Shown here: positions 25,887-35,264 of the stretch, piece after piece | Layout of the letters: each line of letters starts with the position of its first letter | Position numbering within the stretch: position 1 is the first letter of the stretch | Assembly (NCBI RefSeq): GCF_020711255.1 | Contig: NZ_JAJFAW010000002.1 | Span: 218,474-282,473, forward strand | Length of the DNA stretch: 64,000 nt | DNA from: Hymenobacter plasmatis | GTDB lineage: Bacteria > Bacteroidota > Bacteroidia > Cytophagales > Hymenobacteraceae | Direction: 5' to 3' | Notes under the pieces: generated by a model | Told to the model about the DNA's origin: nothing | Databases searched by the model: none | The model's input: the letters and a program-made list of their open reading frames with translations, nothing else | Translations under genes and position numbers: made by a program

Positions 25887-27098
25887 ATGGACTACCCCTT
25901 GCCCGAAGCGGCCAGGCGCTACGTGGCCGCGCACTTGCACGACGACCCCGCCCACTTGGCCCTCCAAGCCCGCCGCCACCCCGGCCTGCCCGTACCCGAA
26001 CTGGTGCGCCAGATTCAGGCCCGCCAAAAAGCCCGCGCCAAACTGCCGGCCTGGGCCGATAACCCCGAACTGATTTTCCCGCCGTCCCTCTCCGTCGAGC
26101 AGGCTTCCTCGGCCCGCACGGCCGCCTTCAAAGCCAGCTTGGTTGAGGGCCAGCGAATAGCAGACCTGACCGGCGGCTTTGGAGCTGACACGGCCCATTT
26201 CGCGGCTCGCGTGGCCCAAGTGGACTATGTGGAGCGCGACCCCAAGCTAGCCGCCATTGTGCGCTATAACATGGCCCAACTGGGCATCGCCAATGTGACG
26301 GTGCATTCGACCGATGCGCTGGACTTTCTCAAAAGTACACCTGAGCATTTCGATTGGCTCTACCTCGACCCGGCGCGACGCGACACGGCGGCCCGCAAGA
26401 TCTTCCTGCTGCACGATTGCGAGCCCGACGTCGTCAAGCTTTTGCCTCTGTTGCTGCACAAAGCCGACAAAGTACTGCTCAAGACCTCGCCCATGCTTGA
26501 CATTGAGCATGCCGTTCAGGGCCTGGCACACGTGCGCCGCCTCTGGGTCGTAGCCGTAGACAATGAGGTGAAGGAAGTGCTTTACGAATTGGGCCAGGAG
26601 CCCGCCGTGGACCCCGAGCGCTACGCCCTAAACCTACGCCGTGACGGTACCCAGCAAGAATTCCGGCTCAACCGTGCCCGCGAGGCCCGCGCCCTCCCCC
26701 GCTACGCCGAAGCCCAGCAGTACCTCTACGAGCCCAACGCAGCAGTGCTCAAAGCAGGAGCCTTCCGCAGTATTGGCACGGCCTTCGAGCTGTTGAAACT
26801 GCACCAGCACAGCCACCTCTACACATCTGATGTGTTACGGGCCGACTTCCCGGGTCGAATATTCCGAGTTCGGGCCGTTGAAAAGGCCGACGGAGCAGCT
26901 CTCAAGGCGCACCTGGGCCCGGAGGCGCGCGCCCACGTTACCACTCGCAATTTCCCGGACTCGGTGGCCGACTTCCGTCGGCGAACGGGAATCCGGGAAG
27001 GTGGCGAGGTATATCTCTTTGCTACCACGGACCTACGGGGTCGGCCCGTGGTGCTCGTTTGCGAAAAGGTGCATGTTCTGTCGCAGGAAAATATCTAA
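25887..27098 (+). CDS. Class I SAM methyltransferase with THUMP-like C-terminus
   Basis: The 403-residue protein has a helical N-terminus (YPLPEAARRYVAAHLHDDPA), the SAM motif I ADLTGGFGADT (about residues 92-102), acidic VERDP for ribose binding and a motif IV YLDPARRD. After the catalytic domain comes a THUMP-like region (about residues 320-395, PGRIFRVRAVEKA and GEVYLFATTDLRG). Members in Bacteroidota are presumed RNA methyltransferases, but the target is not known. The ATG at 25887 is 29 bases after the previous gene. Confidence 0.8.
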   Translation: MDYPLPEAARRYVAAHLHDDPAHLALQARRHPGLPVPELVRQIQARQKARAKLPAWADNPELIFPPSLSVEQASSARTAAFKASLVEGQRIADLTGGFGADTAHFAARVAQVDYVERDPKLAAIVRYNMAQLGIANVTVHSTDALDFLKSTPEHFDWLYLDPARRDTAARKIFLLHDCEPDVVKLLPLLLHKADKVLLKTSPMLDIEHAVQGLAHVRRLWVVAVDNEVKEVLYELGQEPAVDPERYALNLRRDGTQQEFRLNRAREARALPRYAEAQQYLYEPNAAVLKAGAFRSIGTAFELLKLHQHSHLYTSDVLRADFPGRIFRVRAVEKADGAALKAHLGPEARAHVTTRNFPDSVADFRRRTGIREGGEVYLFATTDLRGRPVVLVCEKVHVLSQENI

Positions 27099-27216
27099 AG
27101 GCAGGCTATTTGCTTTCCTGTTTTTATCAGATTTTAGCACAGCTGGACGCATCTGGCTGCTGAGCATTATGATGTTCACACCGGCCATTCACAAGGGCTA
27201 ATAGCCCGGATTTCCG

Positions 27217-27224
27217 TAGTTTTG
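27217..27224 (+). promoter_or_regulatory. Bacteroidota -7 element for metK
   Basis: TAGTTTTG matches TAnnTTTG, 73 bases before the metK start at 27298. No SAM-riboswitch fold was evident in the short leader. Confidence 0.45.
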
Positions 27225-27297
27225 TTCTGTGACTGCCCATTGGCTCTTGCCCGGCAACCACACTTCTTTGTTCTTTTTCGCTCTTTTCGCGCTTTCA

Positions 27298-28560
27298 ATG
27301 CCCTATCTGTTCACTTCCGAGTCAGTTTCGGAAGGCCATCCCGATAAAGTTGCTGACCAGATTTCTGACGCCATCCTCGACGAGTATTTGCGCCAGGACC
27401 CCACCGCCAAAGTAGCCTGCGAAACACTTGTTACCACCGACTTTGCCCTTGTTGCGGGCGAAATCAAGTCCACTGCTCATGTAGACGCGGAGCCTATTGT
27501 GCGCGAAACCATCCGCCGCATTGGCTACAACAAGCCCGAATACCTCTTCAACGCAGACACCTGCGAAGTGATGAACCGGCTGCACGAGCAGTCGCCGGAC
27601 ATTAACCAGGGTGTGGAGCGGGCTAAGGACGAAGACCAGGGCGCCGGCGACCAGGGCATGATGTTCGGCTATGCCAGCCACGAGACGGCCAACTACATGC
27701 CGCTCGCGCTGGACCTGTCGCACCGCTTGCTGCAGGAACTAGCGGCCATCCGCCGCGAAAACCGCGACATGACCTACCTGCGTCCCGACGCCAAAAGCCA
27801 GGTCACCATTCGCTACTCCGACGACCACCGTCCCGAGGCCATTGATACCATCGTTATCAGCACCCAGCACGACGAGTTTGACCCCTCGGAAAGCGTAATG
27901 CTGGACCGGATTAAAGCCGACGTGCTGGCCATCCTCATTCCGCGCGTGAAAGCTGGGCTCAGTGCCGAAGTACAGGCCTTATTCACCGACCAGATTACGT
28001 ATCACATCAACCCCACCGGCAAGTTTGTCATCGGCGGGCCCCACGGCGATTCCGGCCTGACGGGCCGCAAAATCATCGTGGATACCTATGGTGGCAAGGG
28101 TGCCCATGGCGGCGGCGCGTTCTCCGGGAAAGACTCCTCAAAAGTGGACCGCTCGGCCGCCTACGCCGCTCGGCACATTGCCAAAAACCTGGTAGCTGCT
28201 GGCGTGGCCGAGCAAGTGCTGGTGCAAGTAGCCTACGCTATCGGCGTGGCGCAGCCCGTGGGAGTATTCGTGACCACCTACGGTACCACCAAAGCTAAAA
28301 ACGCAGCGGGCGTTACCCTCACCGATGGGGAGATTGCCGAAAAGGTGAACAAGCTGTTCGACCTGCGCCCCTACGCCATCGTGCAGCGCTTCGGCCTCCA
28401 AAATCCCATTTTCGCTCAAACAGCTGCATATGGCCACATGGGCCGCCAGCCCGGCACCGTGCAAGCCACCATGAAGGACGGCAGCGTCAAAACCTTTGAA
28501 ACCTTCACTTGGGAAAAGCTCGACTACGTGCCCAAGATTAAAGCTGAGTTTGGCTTGTAA
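27298..28560 (+). CDS. metK: S-adenosylmethionine synthetase
   Basis: From the ATG at 27298 (MPYLFTSESVSEGHPDKVAD) the protein is 420 residues. GEIKSTAHVD, GAGDQGMMFGYA, the signature GGGAFSGKDSSKVDRSAAYA and the C-terminal HMGRQPGTVQA are intact. It makes SAM from methionine and ATP, and with ahcY covers two steps of the SAM cycle. An upstream in-frame start at 27229 would add residues absent from the family. Confidence 0.95.
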   Translation: MPYLFTSESVSEGHPDKVADQISDAILDEYLRQDPTAKVACETLVTTDFALVAGEIKSTAHVDAEPIVRETIRRIGYNKPEYLFNADTCEVMNRLHEQSPDINQGVERAKDEDQGAGDQGMMFGYASHETANYMPLALDLSHRLLQELAAIRRENRDMTYLRPDAKSQVTIRYSDDHRPEAIDTIVISTQHDEFDPSESVMLDRIKADVLAILIPRVKAGLSAEVQALFTDQITYHINPTGKFVIGGPHGDSGLTGRKIIVDTYGGKGAHGGGAFSGKDSSKVDRSAAYAARHIAKNLVAAGVAEQVLVQVAYAIGVAQPVGVFVTTYGTTKAKNAAGVTLTDGEIAEKVNKLFDLRPYAIVQRFGLQNPIFAQTAAYGHMGRQPGTVQATMKDGSVKTFETFTWEKLDYVPKIKAEFGL

Positions 28561-28574
28561 TAATTGAAGTGCCT

Positions 28575-28632
28575 AGTTTTTAAACAAGAAACCCCGCCAG
28601 ACGCTTCTGGCGGGGTTTCTTGTTTAAAAACT
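28575..28632. terminator. Exceptionally long bidirectional terminator (perfect 27-bp stem)
   Basis: Bases 28575-28601 and 28606-28632 are perfect complements around a 4-base loop (CGCT). The GC core CCCCGCCAGA is bordered by T/A tracts. It separates the convergent metK and hpf genes. Confidence 0.9.
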
Positions 28633-28646
28633 AAGTGCAGTTATGC

Positions 28647-28946
28647 TTAGTGGGCCAGCGTTTTCTCCTTGTGCCGCGTGATTTGGCGGCGCAGGTTTTC
28701 AGCAGCTGCATCCGCGGCAGCTTCAAACGACGCGGCATCTTCTTGACTGAACAGCGTAGTACCGGGTACAAGCAGCTTTATTTCAACAGTTTTATTATCG
28801 ATTCCATCCTTATTATTAAGGCGCAGAATAACTTCGCCGCCGGTTACTTTATCGTAAAAAGTCTCAAGCTTATTGAGACGTTGCTGCACGAAATCAAGCA
28901 GTTTTTTGTCGGCGTCGAAGTGCACCGAATGCATCTGTACTTTCAT
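28647..28946 (-). CDS. hpf: Ribosome hibernation-promoting factor (HPF/RaiA), short form
   Basis: A 99-residue single-domain protein, MKVQMHSVHFDADKKLLDFV then QQRLNKLETFYD and VEIKLLVPG with DAAAENLRRQITRHKEK, matching the beta-alpha-beta HPF fold without a long C-terminal dimerising domain. HPF binds the 30S subunit in slow growth. It follows xer on the same strand with a 38-base gap, the standard Bacteroidota rpsU-xer-hpf order. Confidence 0.9.
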   Translation of the reverse strand: MKVQMHSVHFDADKKLLDFVQQRLNKLETFYDKVTGGEVILRLNNKDGIDNKTVEIKLLVPGTTLFSQEDAASFEAAADAAAENLRRQITRHKEKTLAH

Positions 28947-28984
28947 AAAGCAGTTGATTAAGAAGGTAAAAGGGTAAAAGAAGC

Positions 28985-29863
28985 TTAAGCCCGTGGATGG
29001 GCTTGTTCAAATACGGATTTTAGCCTATCGACGGACAGGTGCGTGTACACTTGAGTGGCGGCCAGGCTGGCGTGGCCCAGTAGCTCTTTAATCGAATTAA
29101 GGTCGGCCCCCTTGCCCAATAAATGGGTTGCAAAGGCATGCCGCAGCGCGTGCGGGTGCTGCTGGGCCGCCGACGTGGTAATCTGGCTCAAGTACTGCTT
29201 CACCGTCCGATACACGAACTTTTCGTACATCGGCTCGCCCTTGTCCGTGAGCAGCAACGGGCCCGCTACCGGGCCGAACTTATGCACCCGGCTAGCCTGA
29301 TAGTGCTCAATAACCAGCTTCAGCGACGGATTCAACGGCACTAGGCGCTGCTTGTTGCCCTTGCCGGTCACACGCACGGTACTGGCGCCCAGGCTCACGT
29401 CGTCGGCATGAATGCCGATGAGTTCCGATAGGCGAATACCCGTGCCATACAGCATTTCCAGCACCAGTTGGTCGCGCTGCCCAGCAAAGTCGTCGCCAAA
29501 CTCAAACGAATTCAGTAAGCCATTCAATGCCTCCTCGGGCACGAACTCGGGCAGCTTCTTAGCCATCTTCGGGGCTTTGATGCGCAGCATCGGATTGGCC
29601 TCGATGCGCCCGGCCCGCAACAAAAACTTATAGTAGGAGCGCAAACACGCAACCTTGCGATTCACGGTTCGGGGGTCCAGGTTTTGCTGCATTAGCTCCA
29701 CGACCCAGCCGCGGATAAGCGGGTGGGTCGCTTGGGCAGGCTCAGCTAAGTCATAAGCCGATTTGAGGTAGGCGGCAAACTGGCCCAAGTCCGTTTGGTA
29801 CGAAGTAACCGTGTGGGAACTATAGCGCCGCTCAAAACGCAGGAAATCAAGAAAAGCATCCAT
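28985..29863 (-). CDS. xerC: Tyrosine recombinase, XerC/XerD type
   Basis: The 292-residue protein has the N-terminal SAM-like domain (FLDFLRFERRYSSHTVTSYQ) and the catalytic domain with Arg in GTGIRLSEL, Lys in GKGNKQRLVPL, HALRHAFATHLL and the nucleophile Tyr in VYTHLS. Length and chromosomal setting fit the housekeeping dimer-resolution recombinase rather than a phage integrase. XerC versus XerD cannot be decided. A small hairpin (29877-29900) lies just upstream. Confidence 0.88.
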   Translation of the reverse strand: MDAFLDFLRFERRYSSHTVTSYQTDLGQFAAYLKSAYDLAEPAQATHPLIRGWVVELMQQNLDPRTVNRKVACLRSYYKFLLRAGRIEANPMLRIKAPKMAKKLPEFVPEEALNGLLNSFEFGDDFAGQRDQLVLEMLYGTGIRLSELIGIHADDVSLGASTVRVTGKGNKQRLVPLNPSLKLVIEHYQASRVHKFGPVAGPLLLTDKGEPMYEKFVYRTVKQYLSQITTSAAQQHPHALRHAFATHLLGKGADLNSIKELLGHASLAATQVYTHLSVDRLKSVFEQAHPRA

Positions 29864-29956
29864 ACCAACACCAAAAATGCCCGGCGGTTGGGCCGGGCAT
29901 CCAAATTACATTTTTTTTATTCTCCAGCAAGAAATGTCTGGCAATGCAGACGCGAA

Positions 29957-29998
29957 AAAACCGGCCGGCTTGCCACACGGGGCAAACCGGCCGGTTTT
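29957..29998. terminator. Terminator after rpsU
   Basis: AAAACCGGCCGGCTTGCC pairs with GGCAAACCGGCCGGTTTT (one mismatch) around a 6-base loop, 31 bases past the rpsU stop. Confidence 0.8.
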
Positions 29999-30028
29999 AG
30001 CAATGCTAACGCGTCCCGAAACTCCGGA

Positions 30029-30223
30029 CTATTCGTTGGGCTGGCCGTAGGTGGCGAGCTTGTAAACAGCCTTCTGCTTCATCTTGCGCTCCGTGATGCT
30101 GGGCTTCTGGAAGAAGGTGCGACGACGTAGCTCTTTCAGCACGCCAGTGCGCTCAAACTTCTTTTTGAAGCGCTTCAGGGCGCGGTCAACCGATTCGTTG
30201 TCTTTGATTTGAATGATAATCAT
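30029..30223 (-). CDS. rpsU: 30S ribosomal protein S21
   Basis: The 64-residue protein begins MIIIQIKDNESVDRALKRFK and is rich in Lys/Arg (KKKFERTGVLKELRRRTFF), typical for S21, which in Bacteroidota helps set the anti-Shine-Dalgarno region of the 30S subunit. The gene is transcribed alone, with a full promoter 50 bases upstream and a hairpin downstream. The next genes on the strand are xer and hpf. Confidence 0.95.
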   Translation of the reverse strand: MIIIQIKDNESVDRALKRFKKKFERTGVLKELRRRTFFQKPSITERKMKQKAVYKLATYGQPNE

Positions 30224-30273
30224 ATCAGGGAATGAGGGAGATTTTCAGGAGGGGAGCCGAGTAAATCGGGCCG

Positions 30274-30304
30274 CAAAGATAACAACAATTGTTAGGCTAA
30301 ACAA
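30274..30304 (-). promoter_or_regulatory. Strong Bacteroidota promoter of rpsU
   Basis: Minus-strand TTG (30302-30304), a 20-base spacer and TATCTTTG (30274-30281) match the TTG-N19/20-TAnnTTTG consensus; it lies 50 bases before the rpsU ATG. Confidence 0.75.
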
Positions 30305-30343
30305 GGAATTATCAGCGCAACTCGGTTGAAGCTATGACAATTA

Positions 30344-31489
30344 CTACTTCAGCAGCGCCCGGGCAATGACCAGTTTCTGGATTTCGCTGGTGCCTTCGCC
30401 TATGGTGCACAGCTTGGCATCGCGGTAGTATTTCTCGGCCGGATAGTCCTTGGTATAGCCGTAGCCGCCGAAAATCTGGACGCCTTCGTTGGCCACGCGC
30501 ACACTTACCTCCGAGGCATAGAGCTTGGCCATGGCCGATTCCAGGTTCACGTTCAGGCCGCGGTCCTTCATATCGGCGGCGCGGTAGGTGAGCAGGCTAG
30601 CCGCTTCGATTTCGGTGGCCATATCGGCCAGCTTAAAGGCAATGCCCTGGAAGCTGCTGATGGGCTGGTTGAACTGGTGGCGCTCCTTGCTGTACTGAGT
30701 TGCGGCCTCGAAGGCCCCTTGCGCAATGCCCAGGCTAAGAGCTGCAATGCTGATGCGGCCACCATCGAGCACCTTGAGCGACTGCACGAAGCCGTCGCCA
30801 ACCTTGCCAATCACATTCTCCTTGGGCACTTTACAATCAGTGAAAATCAACTCCGTGGTTTCGGAAGCGCGCATGCCCAATTTATCCTCCTTGCGGCCGG
30901 CTTCGAAACCCGGCGTGCCGCGCTCGATGATAAACGCCGTCATGCCGTGCGAGTCGCCCACCTCGCCGGTGCGGGTAATCACCACGGCTACGTTGCCGGA
31001 TTTGCCGTGGGTAATGAAGTTTTTGGCACCGTTGATAATGTAATAGTCGCCGCTCTCGTCGAGCACGGCGGTGGTGCGCATGTTGCCGGCGTCGGAACCG
31101 GTGTTGGGCTCGGTAAGGCCCCAGGCGCCAATCCACTCGCCGGAAGCCAGCTTGGGCAGGTATTTCTGCTTTTGCTCCTCGGAGGCGTGCTGCAGGATGT
31201 GGCCGGTGCACAGCGAATTGTGCGCCGCCATGCTCAAGCCAATGCTTCCGTCAATCTTCGCCAACTCGGCAATGGCCGTAACGTATTCCATGTAACCGAA
31301 GCCGGAACCGCCGTACTGCTGCGGCACCAGCACGCCCATCAGGCCCAGCTCGCCTAGTTTATGAAATACCTCAATAGGAAACTCTTGGCTTTCATCCCAC
31401 TTCATCATGTTGGGTTTGATGTGCTGGGCGCCAAAATCGCGCACCATTTGCGCAATCATGGTTTGGTTCTCGGTGGCTACGGCTTCCAT
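30344..31489 (-). CDS. Short-chain acyl-CoA dehydrogenase
   Basis: The 381-residue flavoprotein has the N-terminal helical domain, [20 protein letters not shown] (FAD/substrate loop), the middle beta domain and the C-terminal helix bundle with the catalytic Glu365 in IGEGTSEIQ. It fits butyryl/short-chain acyl-CoA dehydrogenases used in beta-oxidation. Exact chain length is uncertain. It diverges from the polysaccharide export genes and has a TACTTTCG box upstream. Confidence 0.9.
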   Translation of the reverse strand: MEAVATENQTMIAQMVRDFGAQHIKPNMMKWDESQEFPIEVFHKLGELGLMGVLVPQQYGGSGFGYMEYVTAIAELAKIDGSIGLSMAAHNSLCTGHILQHASEEQKQKYLPKLASGEWIGAWGLTEPNTGSDAGNMRTTAVLDESGDYYIINGAKNFITHGKSGNVAVVITRTGEVGDSHGMTAFIIERGTPGFEAGRKEDKLGMRASETTELIFTDCKVPKENVIGKVGDGFVQSLKVLDGGRISIAALSLGIAQGAFEAATQYSKERHQFNQPISSFQGIAFKLADMATEIEAASLLTYRAADMKDRGLNVNLESAMAKLYASEVSVRVANEGVQIFGGYGYTKDYPAEKYYRDAKLCTIGEGTSEIQKLVIARALLK

Positions 31490-31630
31490 GGAAGGGGAAC
31501 TAGAGGTGGGATTTAAAAGAATGTTAGGTCAACTCCTCCCACAACCAGTAAGTAGTGGGTTTGGGTACGCGAAAGTACGATTTAAGTGGCTCAGAAATCT
31601 AACCTGGCTCCTTGCTGTAACGGCCTGTTG

Positions 31631-31661
31631 TTGAATGGGCACGGCAAAAGCGTTACTTTTG
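31631..31661 (+). promoter_or_regulatory. Promoter of the polysaccharide export operon
   Basis: TTG (31631-31633), 20 bases and TACTTTTG (31654-31661) match the Bacteroidota consensus, about 80 bases before the wza-like start. Confidence 0.7.
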
Positions 31662-31740
31662 AGGCTTTTTGGAGATAACCTGACTTTTGCGGTCGTTTTT
31701 TTTTCATTTTCTCCGTTTGATTTCGTATTAATTGGCCTTC

Positions 31741-32664
31741 ATGCCTTCATTTCTCCTTCGTCGCCTTGGGCGACTGTGGCTGCTGACGCTTCCTGCACTG
31801 CTGCTTTTCTCGTCGTGCGCGACGACCAAATACTACAACCAACGCACCCTGTTCCGGCTCACCGACCGCCAAGGCCGCCAGCTCGACAGCACGAAGTTGC
31901 GTATTGCCGTGAACCGGTCGGAGCGCAATTATGTCATTCAACCCAATGACTTTCTGGAAGTGCGGGTGAATACGAACAGAGGCGAACGAATCCTGGACCC
32001 CAACGGGGAATTGCAGTTTGGCCAGCCAAGCGGCGGCCTGCCCAGCCGGGGCGGGGCGATTGCGCCCACTTCAGGCCGCGGTACAAGTACCCCCACGCGT
32101 AACACAGGCCAAGGCTCTGGTGGGTCAGAATTTTTGGTGCAAGCCGATGGTACGGTGGTGCTGCCTATGGTGAACCGGATTCGTGTCAGTGGCCTGACAC
32201 TACTGGAGGCGGACAGCACGTTGGCTATACGCTACAATGAGTTTTACAAAGAGGCATTTGTTACTACTCGCGTCACAAATAACCGTGTAATTGTGCTAGG
32301 CGCTACCGGTGGCCAGGTAATTGCTCTCAACAATGATAACATGAACCTGTTGGAAGTCCTGGCCCTAGCAGGAGGCGTAGACGGCGGCGGCGGCGGCGGC
32401 GGAACACTATATCGCAACGGAGGTAAGGCTAATAATATTCGTATTATTCGAGGCGACTTGAAAAATCCTCGTGTGCAGCAAATTGATTTGTCCACCTTAG
32501 ATGGAATGCGGCGGGCCAATCTGCAGGTTGAGCCCAATGATGTAATCTATGTGGAGCCTATACGCCGCCCACTTCTAGATGCCTTAGTTGATATAAATCC
32601 TATTCTGAGTTTGTCATCATTGCTGCTTACCACCACGTTCTTCCTTATTAGTCAATTTAAGTAA
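31741..32664 (+). CDS. Wza-like polysaccharide export lipoprotein
   Basis: From the ATG at 31741 the protein has a lipoprotein signal (PALLLFSSC), the Poly_export domain (YVIQPNDFLEVRVNTNRGER), a SLBB-type domain (VIVLGATGGQVIALNNDNMN and VEPNDVIYVEPI) and a last hydrophobic segment (SLSSLLLTTTFFLISQF). A run of seven glycines (DGGGGGGGT) interrupts the SLBB region. It should form the outer-membrane exit channel for capsule or exopolysaccharide. The GC content is lower than in housekeeping neighbours. The BY-kinase follows. Confidence 0.88.
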   Translation: MPSFLLRRLGRLWLLTLPALLLFSSCATTKYYNQRTLFRLTDRQGRQLDSTKLRIAVNRSERNYVIQPNDFLEVRVNTNRGERILDPNGELQFGQPSGGLPSRGGAIAPTSGRGTSTPTRNTGQGSGGSEFLVQADGTVVLPMVNRIRVSGLTLLEADSTLAIRYNEFYKEAFVTTRVTNNRVIVLGATGGQVIALNNDNMNLLEVLALAGGVDGGGGGGGTLYRNGGKANNIRIIRGDLKNPRVQQIDLSTLDGMRRANLQVEPNDVIYVEPIRRPLLDALVDINPILSLSSLLLTTTFFLISQFK

Positions 32665-32750
32665 CGATACTGTTCAATTAGATTAATTAGACAGTACGCT
32701 TAATATCAGCGTATCTTATAACATGTTGCCTTAGCTGCACTATCAATACA

Positions 32751-35252
32751 ATGGCCATAAACGAGAATACAGAACTAGAGGAACTAATCCGCAACGCCAC
32801 TGGCGGCACGGCATCTCCTCCAGAGGCGCCCTTAGCCAGCGGAAATGACGCAGATGATGATGCTCCTGGGCTGGACATAGCCACGCTAGTGCTGGTAGCG
32901 CGGCGCAGTCTGTTATGGATGCTTTTGCTTGTGGGACTAGGAGTAACGGCTTCGTGGCTGTACTTGCGCTACACTAAACCCGTTTATAAATCGGCCTCAC
33001 TTCTTAAAATAGATGAGCGAAACGAGGGAAGTGCCCTAGGGTTAGCAGGTCAAGCCCCGGCGTCAATTGATAAAGGACGCACCAAGCTTGCTGGCGAAGT
33101 TGAGCTAATTAAATCTAATATCATTTATCGCAGGCTTAAGGATTCCTTAGCCCTGGATGTAAATTATTATGTTCAAGGTACCGTGCTGGAATCAGAGCTC
33201 TATGGAATAGCTCCATTTCGTGTCAAATACCGCATTACAGACCCCAGTTTATATAATCGCAAGTTCGATTTAAAGTTCGTGGGCCCGCAACGTTTTGCGC
33301 TTGAGTTTACGGGGCAAGGACGCCCACTCGGTGGAGAATACAGCTTAGGCCAAGAAATTAAGTTGCCGGGGATAACCCTTGCAGTACTGGGTACAGATGA
33401 ATTGACGAATGAAGCCCAAGATGCAAGCTACCACTTCACGATTCTTGACGACAGGACAGTTAACGAATACCTGGACAAGAACTTGACCGTTGAAATTGTC
33501 AATCCCGAAGCCAGCACCATTCAGATTTCTTTTAATGACTTTAACCCGAGCAAAGCCCAAGACATTGTCAACAAAATCGACTCCGTGTACTTGGTGGAAA
33601 AGCTGGCTCAGAAATCAGAAACCACCACTCGAAAGCTCCGCTTTCTAGATCAGATTCTGGAACAGAATGGTCAAAACCTGGAAAGTGCAGAAGACCGGTT
33701 GCAGAATTTTGTGCAGCAAACGGGTACTTACGACAGTAAAGGTGAATTCACGGCTATAACAGATAAACTCGAAAAACTGGAGGCTGACCGTCTCAAGCTC
33801 ACGGACAAGATTAACATGTTGGGCGAAATTGCTCAAATGGCTAACCAGGGTAGCTTAACTCGTGATGAGACGCAAACTGTGGAGCAAAGTATACCCGCTC
33901 TCGCGGGCATTGAAGACCCTCAGCTAAGCCAGCAACTTAACGAGCTGAATGATTTGCAATGGCAATTGCGCCGCGCTTCGCGTTCTTACACGGATAAAAC
34001 GGAAGCCATTCAGAGTAAACAGGCCAATATTGAGTATACGCGAACTTCAATTAAGCGCTTGCTCCAGCAAAACCAAAAATTGCTGCGTAATGAGCTTAGC
34101 CGGCTCGACCAACAGCGCGGAAAATTTACGGCATTACTACAAAGTTTACCCGCCAAAAGCACTCAATTAGAACGCCTTAAGCGCCCACTTGACTTATATG
34201 TCACTTCGTACCTACAGTTGATGGATCGCAAGGTCCAGTTCAACATCGAGAAAGCTGGTGCTACTGCCGACTTCCAGATTTTGTCTCCTGCCTCGCCTCC
34301 GGCCGCCCCAATTTCTCCTAATCGACTAATTGCCTATGCAGTAGGGTTAGCCGGAGGCTTATTCATGGGGCTGGGGCTGATTGCGGTTCGCTACTTTATG
34401 CACAACACCATATCGAACGTGCGGGAATTGGAGCGGAATACCAAAGCATCGGTACTAGGTATTATCCCTACCTACGACAAGGAGAAGATGGAAGTATCGC
34501 GGCTGGTAGTTGACAAGAATCCCAAATCAGCTATTTCTGAGTCCATCCGCTCAATTCGGACGAACCTGGATTTTATCAGCTCTGCTAAAAAGAAGCGTTT
34601 GATTTCAGTAACGTCCACCATCTCGGGCGAAGGCAAAACTTTTGTGACAGTGAACCTGGGTGGCATCATTGCCTTATCAGGGCAGCGGGTCATCATCTTG
34701 GACTTGGACATGCGGAAGCCCAAGGTCAACCTTGCCTTTGGTGCCGAAAACGTGAAAGGCGTGAGCACTATCCTGATTGAGCGGCACAGCATTCAGGAGT
34801 GCATCCAGCCTACTTCTATTGAATCAATGCAGTTTATCTCGGCTGGCCCGACACCGCCTAACCCGTCGGAGCTGATTCTTAGCGATAAGTTCGACCAGAT
34901 GATTCAGGAGTTATTTCAATCTTATGACGTCATTCTGATTGATACTCCGCCAGTGGGCCTAGTGACTGACGGCATCCTCATTATGCGCAAGGCGGATATT
35001 CCGCTTTACATTGTGCGGGCCGATTATTCCCGCAAGACGTTCATTAAGAACATGAACCGACTCATGCGCAGCAACAATTTCACACGCATGTGTACCATTC
35101 TCAACGATGCCAACTCGCGTGGTTCCGGCTATGGCTACGGCTATGGCTACGGCTATGGCTACGGCTATGGGGCTTACGGGCAAGGGTATTACGAAGAGCC
35201 AGAAACCAAGGCGCTTACCTTCGGCGAGAAACTTAAGAAGTTCTTTAATTAG
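32751..35252 (+). CDS. Wzc-like polysaccharide co-polymerase and BY-kinase
   Basis: The 833-residue protein has a cytosolic lead, TM1 (about residues 52-72), a long periplasmic Wzz domain with coiled coil (LRFLDQILEQNGQNLESAED and after), TM2 (about 525-548) and a cytosolic kinase. The kinase has Walker A SGEGKTF with Lys629, A' VIILDLDMRKPK and B VILIDTPPVG. The C-terminal tail has ten tyrosines, seven of them in a Gly-Tyr repeat coded by a 12-base DNA unit. BY-kinases autophosphorylate such tails to control polymer length and export. The PHP phosphatase follows 12 bases later. Confidence 0.92.
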   Translation: MAINENTELEELIRNATGGTASPPEAPLASGNDADDDAPGLDIATLVLVARRSLLWMLLLVGLGVTASWLYLRYTKPVYKSASLLKIDERNEGSALGLAGQAPASIDKGRTKLAGEVELIKSNIIYRRLKDSLALDVNYYVQGTVLESELYGIAPFRVKYRITDPSLYNRKFDLKFVGPQRFALEFTGQGRPLGGEYSLGQEIKLPGITLAVLGTDELTNEAQDASYHFTILDDRTVNEYLDKNLTVEIVNPEASTIQISFNDFNPSKAQDIVNKIDSVYLVEKLAQKSETTTRKLRFLDQILEQNGQNLESAEDRLQNFVQQTGTYDSKGEFTAITDKLEKLEADRLKLTDKINMLGEIAQMANQGSLTRDETQTVEQSIPALAGIEDPQLSQQLNELNDLQWQLRRASRSYTDKTEAIQSKQANIEYTRTSIKRLLQQNQKLLRNELSRLDQQRGKFTALLQSLPAKSTQLERLKRPLDLYVTSYLQLMDRKVQFNIEKAGATADFQILSPASPPAAPISPNRLIAYAVGLAGGLFMGLGLIAVRYFMHNTISNVRELERNTKASVLGIIPTYDKEKMEVSRLVVDKNPKSAISESIRSIRTNLDFISSAKKKRLISVTSTISGEGKTFVTVNLGGIIALSGQRVIILDLDMRKPKVNLAFGAENVKGVSTILIERHSIQECIQPTSIESMQFISAGPTPPNPSELILSDKFDQMIQELFQSYDVILIDTPPVGLVTDGILIMRKADIPLYIVRADYSRKTFIKNMNRLMRSNNFTRMCTILNDANSRGSGYGYGYGYGYGYGYGAYGQGYYEEPETKALTFGEKLKKFFN
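35127..35168 (+). repeat. 12-bp tandem repeat coding the Gly-Tyr tail
   Basis: The unit GGCTATGGCTAC occurs about 3.5 times and codes (Gly-Tyr)7 in the autophosphorylation tail of the BY-kinase. Such repeats can change length by slippage in frame. Confidence 0.9.
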
Positions 35253-35264
35253 CGCGGTTTCTGA

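Noticed and set aside
27225..27297. SAM riboswitch before metK
   Set aside because: The leader is about 73 bases and shows no SAM-I type stems or conserved kink-turn.
28985..29863. Xer recombinase as part of a prophage or integrative element
   Set aside because: It stands in the standard rpsU-xer-hpf order with no phage or att-like repeats nearby.
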